From contig CAIVAX010000507.1 in NCBI GenBank assembly GCA_903903935.1, forward strand, positions 1 through 12,035: a DNA stretch of 12,035 nt. Reading direction: 5' to 3'. A model generated the notes under the pieces. It ran no database searches. It had not been told where the DNA came from and saw only the letters and a program-made list of their open reading frames with translations. This document shows, piece after piece, positions 1 through 6,262 of this stretch (position 1 is its first letter; each line of letters begins with the position of its first letter). The DNA is from an uncultured Hyphomicrobiales bacterium. GTDB taxonomy: Bacteria > Pseudomonadota > Alphaproteobacteria > Rhizobiales > Beijerinckiaceae. The translations under genes and the position numbers were made by a program.

Positions 1-43
1 CCGATATCGGCGGTGCCTGATCGAAGGAAAGGCTCGGGTGCAT
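1..43 (-). CDS. start of an unidentified gene, cut by the window edge
   Basis: Reading the minus strand from an ATG at 43, fourteen codons stay open to the window edge and encode MHPSLSFDQAPPIS. The start lies 13 bases after the stop of the DUF2249 gene, and a purine-rich stretch (AAGG, AGGG) precedes it, so the two would be cotranscribed. The 'SFDQAPP' opening reminds me of membrane proteins found near DUF2249 genes in denitrifying proteobacteria, but fourteen residues cannot establish a family. The stretch shares the high GC of the DUF2249 gene and not that of the rest of the window. Confidence 0.4.
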   Translation of the reverse strand, partial: MHPSLSFDQAPPIS

Positions 44-56
44 ACCCTGGACGCCT

Positions 57-278
57 TCAGCCCGGAGCTTTGCGAATCCGGATCTCGCGCGTGCCCTCGG
101 GCAGAAGCTCCTCGGTCCAGACGTAGCCGTTGTTCCGCAGGATATTGAACAGCGGGTGCGGCTGGCAATACAGCAGGAGCAGCAAGTCGTCGCCATCGGC
201 CAGGCCGTCCAGCGCTGCCAGAGTCCGCTCCATCGGCTCCGGCGGCTGCAACTCACGCCCGTCGATGACCGTGGTCAT
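57..278 (-). CDS. DUF2249 domain protein
   Basis: A complete small protein of 73 residues if started at the ATG at 278 (MTTVIDGRELQPPEP...). An upstream in-frame start at 320 would lie in sequence that belongs to the K+ channel, so I reject it. The opening 'IDGRELQPPEP', the middle 'LLLLLYCQPHPLFNILRNNGY' region and the closing 'TREIRIRKA' fit DUF2249, a small TusA/SirA-like alpha-beta fold often found near nitric oxide and nitrite metabolism genes. No biochemical role is assured. GC is about 65% by hand count, much higher than the neighbours to the right. Its start codon overlaps the channel reading frame on the other strand, which is not a natural arrangement for either gene: its own promoter region is missing, replaced by channel sequence. 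Confidence 0.75.
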   Translation of the reverse strand: MTTVIDGRELQPPEPMERTLAALDGLADGDDLLLLLYCQPHPLFNILRNNGYVWTEELLPEGTREIRIRKAPG

Positions 279-280
279 GG
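268..280. other. probable composite joint between two unrelated sequences
   Basis: Left of about 278 the sequence encodes the DUF2249 N-terminus on the minus strand. Right of about 271 it encodes the S6 end of an ion channel on the plus strand (VVMAILGLGIFAVPASIL). The bases GTGGTCAT at 271-278 fit both coding frames, so they could be a short shared homology at the joint. GC drops from about 65% to about 43% across the point. An inverted joint with microhomology is typical of amplification or assembly chimeras; a genuine rearrangement would also look like this. Confidence 0.6.
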
Positions 281-774
281 CTATTCTCGGGCTTGGTATT
301 TTTGCCGTGCCTGCCTCCATTCTATCTTCAGGTTACACTCAGGAATTGGCATCCCAGCGTCAGCAATTGATGAACCGTCTCAACAATATGCTCAGCGATG
401 GTATTCTGAGCGATGAAGAAAACGTCGAAATCAAATTTTTGGCCAAGCAATTGAATATATCAGATCAGCAGCTTGATATTTTGATTGAATCTGCAAAACA
501 AGAATATACGGACAAGGCGTCGCGCGATTATTTTATGCCCAAGGAGTTTTTGGAACAACATCCAGAAATCGCTGTCGCGCAATTCCATATTCTCTCGCAA
601 CAGATCAATCGGCTTGCGTCGCTCTCCAATCAAGCGGTCGTGACGCAACTCATCGCAAAATCATCTGATATCACCGAGACCGAAAAAAAGATCTGGCAGC
701 AGTTCACTTCCCTTAACGTTGGCCCCGAGGTTGAGCCACCCAAAAAGGGACGCGGCAAAAAATCTGCCGCCTAA
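277..774 (+). pseudogene. C-terminal remnant of a voltage-gated K+ channel
   Basis: The first 20 or so residues (MAILGLGIFAVPASILSSGY) match the end of the S6 pore-lining helix of 6-TM potassium channels, where '(I/L)LG(I/L)G(I/M)FA(V/L)PA' followed by 'GF/GY..EL' is the usual signature. The remaining ~140 residues form a charged cytoplasmic tail. It contains an EF-hand/TerB-like helical stretch (about residues 38-75, 'SDGILSDEENVEI') and a lysine-rich end (KKGRGKKSAA). The voltage sensor S1-S4, S5, the pore loop and the GYGD selectivity filter are all absent: upstream lies DUF2249 sequence on the other strand. The frame stays open back to 130, but those codons are antisense to DUF2249. As it stands the product cannot be a channel. 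The full gene probably exists in the source genome and is cut here by the joint. Confidence 0.7.
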
Positions 775-801
775 GACTGGTCTGATAAATTTTAGAGAGG
801 A

Positions 802-1563
802 TTATTTGGGTGGCAAACGCAAAGCGCCATCCAGACGAATGACCTCACCATTGAGAAACTCATTCTCAATCACGTGAGCAACAAGGCTGGCAAACTCTTG
901 CGCATGACCCAGACGTTTGGGGAAGGGGATGGAGGCGCCTAAACTCTTCTGCGCCTCCTCAGGCAGGTTCTGCAGCAGCGGAGTTAAGAACAGGCCGGGG
1001 GCAATCGTCATCACACGAATGCCAAATTGCGCCAGCTCACGCGCCACCGGCAGGGTGAGCGCAGCAATGCCGCCTTTCGAGGCGGAATAAGCGGCCTGTC
1101 CAATCTGGCCTTCAAAGGCAGCGACAGAGGCTGTTGAAACAATCACGCCGCGCTCGCCATTTGGTAAGGGCTCACTGAGCGACATATGCGCGCCAACCAG
1201 CCGCATCATATTAAACGTGCCAATCAGATTGACGCGGATGACTTTTTCAAACTGGGCAAGTGGCATGGGCCCATCGCGGCCAACCATACGATTAGCAATG
1301 CCAATGCCAGCACAATTGATCAGCGCGCGGCAGGGGCCAGAGCGCGACGTTGCACTTGCGATTGCATCTGTCATGGCGGCATCGTCCGCAACATCGCCGA
1401 TGATCGCTTGAGCGTTAATCTGTTCAGCGAGGGCCTGACAGGCAGGCGCATTCACATCAATCAATGTGATCTTGGCGCCGAGGCTTGTCAGATGCTCTGC
1501 GCAGGCTTTGCCAAGGCCAGAGGCACCGCCGGTGATGATGGCATGATGTCCTGCAATGTTCAT
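802..1563 (-). CDS. short-chain dehydrogenase, HSD10 / 3-hydroxyacyl-CoA dehydrogenase type 2-like
   Basis: A 253-residue SDR, the usual length for the family. NAD-binding motif TGGASGLG is at residues 11-18, with Asp36 at the end of beta-2 favouring NAD over NADP. NCAG is at 83-86 and Asn112 follows. The catalytic set is Ser146, Tyr159 and Lys163 (YSASK). The run 'TASVAAFEGQIGQAAYSASKGG' is typical of the HSD17B10 group, which oxidises short-chain 3-hydroxyacyl-CoAs and some steroid alcohols; the acyl-CoA genes downstream fit such a role. I start it at the ATG at 1563 because homology begins there and GGAA lies upstream. The longer reading frame to 1626 adds an unrelated-looking 21-residue leader. 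It converges with the channel remnant, leaving 27 bases between stops and no clear hairpin. No confident promoter is seen upstream. Confidence 0.88.
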   Translation of the reverse strand: MNIAGHHAIITGGASGLGKACAEHLTSLGAKITLIDVNAPACQALAEQINAQAIIGDVADDAAMTDAIASATSRSGPCRALINCAGIGIANRMVGRDGPMPLAQFEKVIRVNLIGTFNMMRLVGAHMSLSEPLPNGERGVIVSTASVAAFEGQIGQAAYSASKGGIAALTLPVARELAQFGIRVMTIAPGLFLTPLLQNLPEEAQKSLGASIPFPKRLGHAQEFASLVAHVIENEFLNGEVIRLDGALRLPPK

Positions 1564-1768
1564 GTGAGTTCCGTGTGAGTTGCCAGAGCAAACTAGATCC
1601 GATTTGAAAATCAAGATCAATGCCATTCTTAAAATAAATGATTAAACTTTGCCTCAATTGCAAGAAGAAGCCCGCATGAGCCTATGCCCGCACTCTTCGC
1701 GTGACGATCTCGCGAGCTTGAATTAGTTTATCAATCGTTAACACGTCAGAAAAAATTGAATTCAAAAT

Positions 1769-1772
1769 GGAG
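1769..1772 (+). promoter_or_regulatory. ribosome binding site deciding the pilin start
   Basis: GGAG ends six bases before the ATG at 1779. It overlaps the earlier in-frame ATG at 1767, which has no comparable site in front of it, so translation most likely starts at 1779. Confidence 0.6.
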
Positions 1773-1778
1773 TTTGTC

Positions 1779-1982
1779 ATGCAGTTACAGTTTAAACATT
1801 TTCTCGCCAATGAAGCCGCCGGCGTGTCGGTTGAATATGCGCTTCTTATTGGATTGATTGGAATGACGGTCATACCGGGCAGCCTGCTTTTGAGCTCCAA
1901 GATTACAAATCAGTTTAATTCAATCACCACGGCTCTCAATAAAATTGGCAATCCCGGTTCGGGCTTTATGCCTGTCCGCTAG
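1779..1982 (+). CDS. Flp/Fap-type (type IVb) pilin prepeptide
   Basis: A 67-residue protein with the layout of Flp pilins: a short basic leader (MQLQFKHFLANEAA), a Glu-Tyr pair (VEYALL) and one hydrophobic segment of about 20 residues (ALLIGLIGMTVIPGSLLL), then a short soluble tail. Flp prepilins are cut by a TadV/prepilin peptidase just before the hydrophobic part and assembled in the inner membrane into adhesive pili by the Tad machine. Glu normally sits at position +5 of the mature protein. This implies cleavage after Ala in 'EAA^GVSVEY', not after the usual Gly; cutting after the Gly would put Glu at +4. No tad/cpa genes are present in the window, so this copy stands alone between unrelated genes. 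A hairpin terminator follows. Confidence 0.85.
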   Translation: MQLQFKHFLANEAAGVSVEYALLIGLIGMTVIPGSLLLSSKITNQFNSITTALNKIGNPGSGFMPVR

Positions 1983-2051
1983 CTCTCATCAAACGACACA
2001 GCTCCACTGAAGAAGGATGAGGACATTTCATTTGTCGTCCTGTCAAAAGAT

Positions 2052-2082
2052 GTCAGACTGAAGTTCAGTCTGACACTTTTTT
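2052..2082. terminator. hairpin terminator, probably bidirectional
   Basis: GTCAGACTGAA (2052-2062) and TTCAGTCTGAC (2064-2074) are perfect inverted repeats around a single base, giving about a 10-bp stem with a tiny loop. On the plus strand six T follow at 2077-2082, ending pilin transcription. Read from the minus strand the same stem is followed by ATCTTTT, so it can also end the amidohydrolase transcript. The T tract overlaps the amidohydrolase stop codon at 2081-2083. Confidence 0.85.
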
Positions 2083-2944
2083 ATTTCAATCCCAACACGC
2101 GCATCGCATTCTGTTTGAGGATGAGATCATGCACCTCTGGCTTAAAGCCAGCAGCCTTGAATTGCTCAATCCAGCGATCAGGTGTGATCAATGGAAAGTC
2201 AGAGCCAAACAGCATTTTGGTTTTCAACGGACCATTGGCATAGTGAATGATCTGCGGGGGAAAATATTTTGGCAGCCAGCCAGACAGATCAATATAAACA
2301 TTGGGCTTGTGCAAAGCGATGGACAAAGCCTCATCCGTCCATGGCCAAGAGGGATGCGCCAGAATAATCTTCATGTCGGGAAAGTCGACCGCCACATCAT
2401 CAAGGTGGATGGGCTGCGAATATTTCAACCTTAGTCCACCGCCCCCACGCATGCCTGTGCCAATGCCAGAATGGCCCGTGTGAAAGATCGCCGGCAGTTG
2501 ATGCTCCGCTATCACTTCGTAGAGCTTATAGGCCATGCGATCATTCGGGAAAAAGCCTTGGCAGGTCGGGTGGAATTTAAAACCTTTGACGACACCTTGT
2601 GCGATCAAGTCGCGTGCCTCGCGCGCGCCCATAATTCCTTTGTGCGGATCAATCGACGCAAAGCCGATCATAATATCCGCATTCTCACGCGCAGCATCGG
2701 CAATCTCTTCATTGGGAATGCGCCGATTGCCAATCTGAAATTCACTATCAACAGTGAACATCACCAGACCGATTTTTCGTTCGCGATAATAAGCAATGGT
2801 CTCTGTAATGCTGGGTCGTTTGTCTACCTTGAAGTAGATCGATGCGGCCTGTTCATAAGGCTCCCAGTAAGAATCAGGCTCCTGCCTGCAGGACACCTCT
2901 GCATGGGTATGCATATCAATGGCGATCAGGTCTTGGCAGTTCAT
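2081..2944 (-). CDS. amidohydrolase family 2 (ACMSD-like TIM barrel)
   Basis: A 287-residue metal-dependent hydrolase of the amidohydrolase-2 family (PF04909). Metal and active-site candidates are in order: HTH (His12, His14), KFHP (His125), FHTGH (His155), LAHPSWPW (His197) and FGSDFP (Asp249). This family includes ACMS decarboxylase, the lignin-pathway enzymes LigJ, LigW and LigY, and enzymes annotated as 4-hydroxyphenyl-beta-ketoacyl-CoA hydrolase (CouO-type) in coumarate catabolism. The whole-length pattern, including 'FASIDPHKG' and 'VKGFKFHPT', looks closest to the last group, but I rely on memory for that. AGGAAG stands 7-8 bases before the ATG at 2944. It is divergent from the MarR gene, which may control it, and lies near an acyl-CoA operon with a LigB-type protein. 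A role in cleaving an aryl beta-ketoacyl-CoA or a ring-cleavage product is plausible but inferred. Confidence 0.85.
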   Translation of the reverse strand: MNCQDLIAIDMHTHAEVSCRQEPDSYWEPYEQAASIYFKVDKRPSITETIAYYRERKIGLVMFTVDSEFQIGNRRIPNEEIADAARENADIMIGFASIDPHKGIMGAREARDLIAQGVVKGFKFHPTCQGFFPNDRMAYKLYEVIAEHQLPAIFHTGHSGIGTGMRGGGGLRLKYSQPIHLDDVAVDFPDMKIILAHPSWPWTDEALSIALHKPNVYIDLSGWLPKYFPPQIIHYANGPLKTKMLFGSDFPLITPDRWIEQFKAAGFKPEVHDLILKQNAMRVLGLK

Positions 2945-3036
2945 GTTCCACTTCCTACAAATATGGCGAATGAGAGTCTCGAAATAGGCTGTTCTATGGC
3001 GGATTACAGAAAACTATCATCGATATCTTTTACGTG

Positions 3037-3048
3037 AATGAATTCATT
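3037..3048. promoter_or_regulatory. 12-bp perfect palindrome, candidate MarR operator
   Basis: AATGAATTCATT is a perfect palindrome about 90 bp before the amidohydrolase start and about 190 bp before the MarR start. MarR proteins bind as dimers to AT-rich inverted repeats in such divergent gaps. Whether this one is the site is inference. Confidence 0.35.
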
Positions 3049-3100
3049 TGTGTTTTCTTTGCAAGAGGCTGGTAAGAGACTGAAATATGACACGGGGTCG

Positions 3101-3134
3101 TATAAATACTTATTATAAATAACTTATAAATAAG
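3101..3134. repeat. AT-rich tract with three TATAAATA copies
   Basis: TATAAATA occurs at 3101-3108, 3114-3121 and 3125-3132. The last two belong to a 10-bp direct repeat, TTATAAATAA at 3113-3122 and 3124-3133, with an 11-bp period, close to one helical turn. CTTATT (3109-3114) and AATAAG (3129-3134) also pair as an inverted repeat. It lies 20 bp upstream of the probable MarR -35 box, so it could be an UP-like element, a bend or a regulator site. Confidence 0.5.
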
Positions 3135-3153
3135 GGTTTCTTCGCTTTTTTGT

Positions 3154-3182
3154 TTGACATTTCTTCGCATAAAACTTATCGC
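3154..3182 (+). promoter_or_regulatory. probable promoter of the MarR gene
   Basis: A perfect TTGACA -35 box (3154-3159) is followed after 17 bp by TATCGC (3177-3182), a weak -10 box. Transcription would start roughly 50 bp before the GTG at 3238. Confidence 0.45.
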
Positions 3183-3237
3183 GCCTTAACATGATTTATC
3201 GAGATTTTTTTCGCAGGGCCTCAAGGACATCAGCACG

Positions 3238-3744
3238 GTGAAAATCACTATGAACCGCTTGATGCTTAAGCATGGACGGACAAGCAAAAAGTCCAAAGAC
3301 AAGACAATTGATCTTTTGCCATTGAAAAATCATACAGCTTATTTGTTGCGCCTCACGCAAATGGCGCTCTCTGATCAATTGTCGCTGGTCTTGCGCAAGC
3401 TTGATATCAAGCCCATGCAATATATGGTGCTGGCTCTGATTGAAGCCAATCCGAAAATTCAGCAGGGCAGTGCCGCCGAGATTTTGGGGATCCAAAAGAC
3501 CAATTTCGTTGCCATGGTCACAACATTGTCTGATCTGGGCTTGGTTGAGCGCAAGGCTGTGATGAATGATCGGCGCAGCTTTGGCTTGGTCCTCACATCC
3601 GATGGGCATAAGCTTTACAAGCAAGCGCATGCCATTGTGCAGGCGCATGAGCAGCGCTTGAAGGATCGTCTGGGCGCAGAGATTTATAATTCCTTTGCCC
3701 AGCCGCTGATCCGTCTCGCCTTTGATGATCCCAAGCCTAACTGA
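3238..3744 (+). CDS. MarR family transcriptional regulator
   Basis: A 168-residue winged-helix protein. The first ~25 residues are a basic leader (KHGRTSKKSKDK). Helix 1 follows (about 30-55), the helix-turn-helix spans about 73-100 (GSAAEILGIQKTNFVAMV), and the wing carries the family signature NDRRSFGLVLTSDG (110-123, Asp111 and Arg112-Arg113). The C-terminal helix (about 124-160) completes the dimer domain. Start: GTG at 3238 has AAGGA ten bases upstream; the in-frame ATGs at 3250 and 3262 have no better site, but a later start would only shorten the leader. MarR proteins are dimeric repressors released by small aromatic or acyl-CoA ligands. Here it is divergent from the amidohydrolase and upstream of the CoA operon, so it is the best candidate regulator of one or both. 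The CouR regulator of coumarate catabolism belongs to the same family and responds to a CoA thioester; this is an analogy only. Confidence 0.9.
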   Translation: MKITMNRLMLKHGRTSKKSKDKTIDLLPLKNHTAYLLRLTQMALSDQLSLVLRKLDIKPMQYMVLALIEANPKIQQGSAAEILGIQKTNFVAMVTTLSDLGLVERKAVMNDRRSFGLVLTSDGHKLYKQAHAIVQAHEQRLKDRLGAEIYNSFAQPLIRLAFDDPKPN

Positions 3745-3825
3745 GTGCTAATTTTTTGAGCAGCTCGTGTGTGGGCCTTGGTTTGACTCTGTAGCTTTAG
3801 CCTCCTTCCCCCTCTGCCTGTTGCG

Positions 3826-3855
3826 AGAGCTTGGCCAGAGAGAGCTTGGCCAGAG
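3826..3855. repeat. 15-bp tandem repeat, two copies
   Basis: AGAGCTTGGCCAGAG is present twice without mismatch (3826-3840, 3841-3855). It looks like a recent slippage duplication in non-coding DNA. Confidence 0.9.
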
Positions 3856-3890
3856 ATTGCTTAGTCCACCGCTGTCGGGACGCAGTCTCA

Positions 3891-3930
3891 GGCTGAGGCA
3901 GAATAAGGCTGAGGCAGAATAAGGCTAAGG
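3891..3930. repeat. 16-bp tandem repeat, two and a half copies
   Basis: GGCTGAGGCAGAATAA occurs at 3891-3906 and 3907-3922, with a partial third copy GGCTAAGG at 3923-3930 (one mismatch). It is unrelated to the 15-bp repeat 35 bp upstream. Confidence 0.9.
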
Positions 3931-4066
3931 ATGGTGTTCAGCGCCGTTCACCCCTGCTAGGCAAAAGCCCGTTTATCCGCCTATAAGAAGGCATTCAAAT
4001 CAGCCCGGCAAAGCTTGGCTTGGGCCTTGGGGCGAGCCGATCAGCGCCAATTGCAATGGGGATGTG

Positions 4067-6220
4067 ATGACGGGTGTTCATATTGTTTCAGATGAAGCGC
4101 TTACCCAATCAAGTGCCGCCCGCCTTGCCCGCAGCTTAAAGCCCAAATCCATCGCTATTATCGGCATGTCGGCCAAGCCGGGGTCGGCGGGGCAAATTGC
4201 CCTCGCGCTCCTGTTGGATAATGACTATCAGGGCGAGGTCTATCTGGTCGGCCGCACAGCAGGAATGGTCCGCGAGACACAGATCCTGACCAATATCCAT
4301 GATCTGCCAGAGGGCATTGATCTAGCTGTGCTGGCTGTGCCGGCGGCCTCTGTCAAAGAGACAATTGAGGCCTGCGTCGCCCGCAAAATGGGCTCGGCCG
4401 TGATCTTTGCTGGCGGTTTTGCCGAATTGGGCGAGGCTGAGCGAAGCCTGCAGGACGAGATTGCGGCGATAGCCAAAGCAGGCAATCTGGCGGTGATGGG
4501 CCCCAATTGCCTTGGCTTTACCAATTTTGTTGATCGTGTCGCCATTGGCTTTGCCGCTGTGCGCGCCATTCCCCAATTGCCTGCGCAGGTCACCAAGGCC
4601 ATTGGCATTGTGGCGCAGAGTGGTGGTCTGAGCGGCCATTTGCATCTGGCCTTTGGCGCCAAGAACTTGCCCGTCAGCTATATGATCTCGACCGGCAATG
4701 AGATGGATGTCGGTCTGGGCGATCTCATTCTGGCCTTGATCGAGGATCAGGTGACCCGCGTCATCACGGTCTATGCCGAAGCCATTCGTCGCCCCGATCT
4801 GTTTTTGGCTGCGGCGCGTCAGGCACGGCGGCGCGGCAAAGTGATTGTCATGCTGCATTCAGGACGCGGCGAGCGCTCGCGCGAGGCGGCCAAGTCCCAT
4901 ACTGGGGCATTGACCGGCGATTATGCGCTGATGAAGACCTTGGTCAGCGAAGCGGGCGTCATTCTCGTCGATACGATGGATGAATTGCTCGATGTCAGCG
5001 AAATCCTTCTGCACTATCCCCAGCCCAGCAAAGGCGCTTTGGGTGTGCTGACTTTTTCGGGGGCCTTTTGTGGCATTGCGCATGATATGAGTGATGATCT
5101 GGGCATTGAAATCCCCCCGCTCACACCGCAAACAGAGGCGGAGCTGAAGCCGCAAATGCCGGCCTTCATTCCTCCACGCAATCCTCTGGATCTGGGCACG
5201 CAACCCATCTGGCAGCCGGAGCTCGTTTTCATCGGCGCCAAAGCTTTGCTGAATGATCCGCAGATTGGCGCGCTCGCCATTTCCATTCCCATGGGAGCGC
5301 CTGCCCATTCGCTGGCCTATTTTAAACATTTTGCCGAAGTCGCCAAGCTCTCCTCCAAGCCCATGGTGATTACGGTTCTGGGCGATCATGCGCCCATTCC
5401 CCAGCCCACTGTGCAGATTGGGCTCGAGCATGATCTGATCGTCTCACGCTCGTCTGATCGCATGATGCGGGCGATGGCAAAGGTACTCGCCTATGGCAAT
5501 GCGCCTGTCACACTCGATCAGCCCAGCTCTGGTCCGGCCTTGCAATTGCCGCAGCTGCACAGCGGCCTGCAGCCCGAATATATTGGCAAAGAGATTTTGC
5601 GCGCCATTGGCGTGCAGGTCCCGCAAGGCGGTCTCGCCCGCACTGTCGAAGAGGCTTTAGATATAGCTTCCCGCATTGGCGGCCCAGTGGCGATGAAAGC
5701 GCAAGCTGCCGCGCTCGCCCACAAGACCGAGGCGGGGGCTGTTCTGCTCAATCTGACGGGGGCGGAGGCCATTCGTCAGGCATGGGACACATTGACCAGA
5801 AATGTGCGGGCTGCTGCGCCCAATGTGCAGCTGGATGGCATGCTGGTAGAGGCTATGGCGCCCAAGGGTGTTGAATTGGTGATTGGCGCGCGGCGCGATC
5901 CGCTCTGGGGCCCCGTTTTGCTGATTGGTCTGGGTGGCATATGGGTTGAAGCCCTGCAAGATGTGCGGCTCTTGCCAGTTGACGCCAGTGCGCCCAGACT
6001 CATCGATGAGGTGAAGAAGCTGCAATCTGCCAAATTGCTGCAAGGTTTCCGCGGGCAAAAACCAATCGACTTTGACGCCCTCGCCGCTGCGGCGCAAGCT
6101 GTGGGCAGGCTGATGATGCAAAGACCCGATATTATCGAAGTTGATCTCAACCCCGTCATGGCCCATCCGCAAGGGCAGGGCGTGACCGCAGTGGATGCTT
6201 TGATCGTGCGCGCAAGTTGA
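4067..6220 (+). CDS. ADP-forming (NDP-forming) acyl-CoA synthetase
   Basis: A 717-residue single-chain enzyme of the succinyl-CoA-synthetase-like acyl-CoA ligase superfamily, which makes acyl-CoA from acid, CoA and ATP with ADP and phosphate as products. An N-terminal CoA-binding Rossmann domain (about 20-150) opens with 'KSIAIIGMSAKPGSAG' and ends with GPNCLGF (145-151). Two flavodoxin-like ligase domains follow (about 170-460); they hold SHTGAL with the His278 that carries the phosphate. A C-terminal ATP-grasp domain (about 500-717) shows 'PVAMKAQ', 'HKTEAGAV' and 'GPVLLIGLGGIWVE'. The start is ATG 4067, with GGGG five bases upstream (4058-4061); a GTG at 4064 is less likely. SYK-6 FerA, a feruloyl-CoA synthetase, is of this type, as are several aromatic and dicarboxylate ligases. 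It is the first gene of the operon, 42 bp before the hydratase, so it probably activates the pathway substrate. Confidence 0.92.
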   Translation: MTGVHIVSDEALTQSSAARLARSLKPKSIAIIGMSAKPGSAGQIALALLLDNDYQGEVYLVGRTAGMVRETQILTNIHDLPEGIDLAVLAVPAASVKETIEACVARKMGSAVIFAGGFAELGEAERSLQDEIAAIAKAGNLAVMGPNCLGFTNFVDRVAIGFAAVRAIPQLPAQVTKAIGIVAQSGGLSGHLHLAFGAKNLPVSYMISTGNEMDVGLGDLILALIEDQVTRVITVYAEAIRRPDLFLAAARQARRRGKVIVMLHSGRGERSREAAKSHTGALTGDYALMKTLVSEAGVILVDTMDELLDVSEILLHYPQPSKGALGVLTFSGAFCGIAHDMSDDLGIEIPPLTPQTEAELKPQMPAFIPPRNPLDLGTQPIWQPELVFIGAKALLNDPQIGALAISIPMGAPAHSLAYFKHFAEVAKLSSKPMVITVLGDHAPIPQPTVQIGLEHDLIVSRSSDRMMRAMAKVLAYGNAPVTLDQPSSGPALQLPQLHSGLQPEYIGKEILRAIGVQVPQGGLARTVEEALDIASRIGGPVAMKAQAAALAHKTEAGAVLLNLTGAEAIRQAWDTLTRNVRAAAPNVQLDGMLVEAMAPKGVELVIGARRDPLWGPVLLIGLGGIWVEALQDVRLLPVDASAPRLIDEVKKLQSAKLLQGFRGQKPIDFDALAAAAQAVGRLMMQRPDIIEVDLNPVMAHPQGQGVTAVDALIVRAS

Positions 6221-6262
6221 GCAGACGGATAGAATTGAAATTCATAGAAATGGATGGGGCAC

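Larger units (their letters stand above)
3745..4066. other. 322-bp gap between MarR gene and the operon
   Basis: No credible gene is seen. It holds two separate short tandem duplications (3826-3855 and 3891-3930). A TATAAG box is at 3982-3987, but nothing at the matching -35 distance resembles TTGACA, so the operon promoter is not identified. The inverted pair near 3743-3766 (GAG.TGCT/AGCA.GCTC) has its T run in the loop, not after the stem, so it is a poor terminator. Confidence 0.6.

Noticed and set aside
130..276. N-terminal extension of the channel frame upstream of 277
   Set aside because: The extra 49 codons are antisense to the DUF2249 gene, and the product is Ser/Arg/Gly-rich without channel features.
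1564..1626. Longer N-terminus for the SDR protein
   Set aside because: Family homology begins at the ATG at 1563; the added 21 residues are not typical and lack a ribosome site.
1682..1900. 72-residue minus-strand frame opposite the pilin
   Set aside because: Antisense to the pilin gene, no ribosome site, no family resemblance.
2471..3037. 188-residue plus-strand open frame across the amidohydrolase gene and the control region
   Set aside because: It is the shadow of the amidohydrolase, which shows conserved metal-binding motifs in its own frame; the shadow product shows no domain.
3743..3766. Terminator after the MarR gene
   Set aside because: The inverted pair is short and bulged and its T run lies in the loop, so it does not have terminator form.
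3826..3930. CRISPR-like array
   Set aside because: Units are 15-16 bp, directly adjacent, without spacers and without cas genes.
4859..5431. 190-residue open frame on the minus strand inside the acyl-CoA synthetase gene
   Set aside because: It is antisense to an unmistakable conserved gene, resembles no family, and arises from the codon bias of the real gene.
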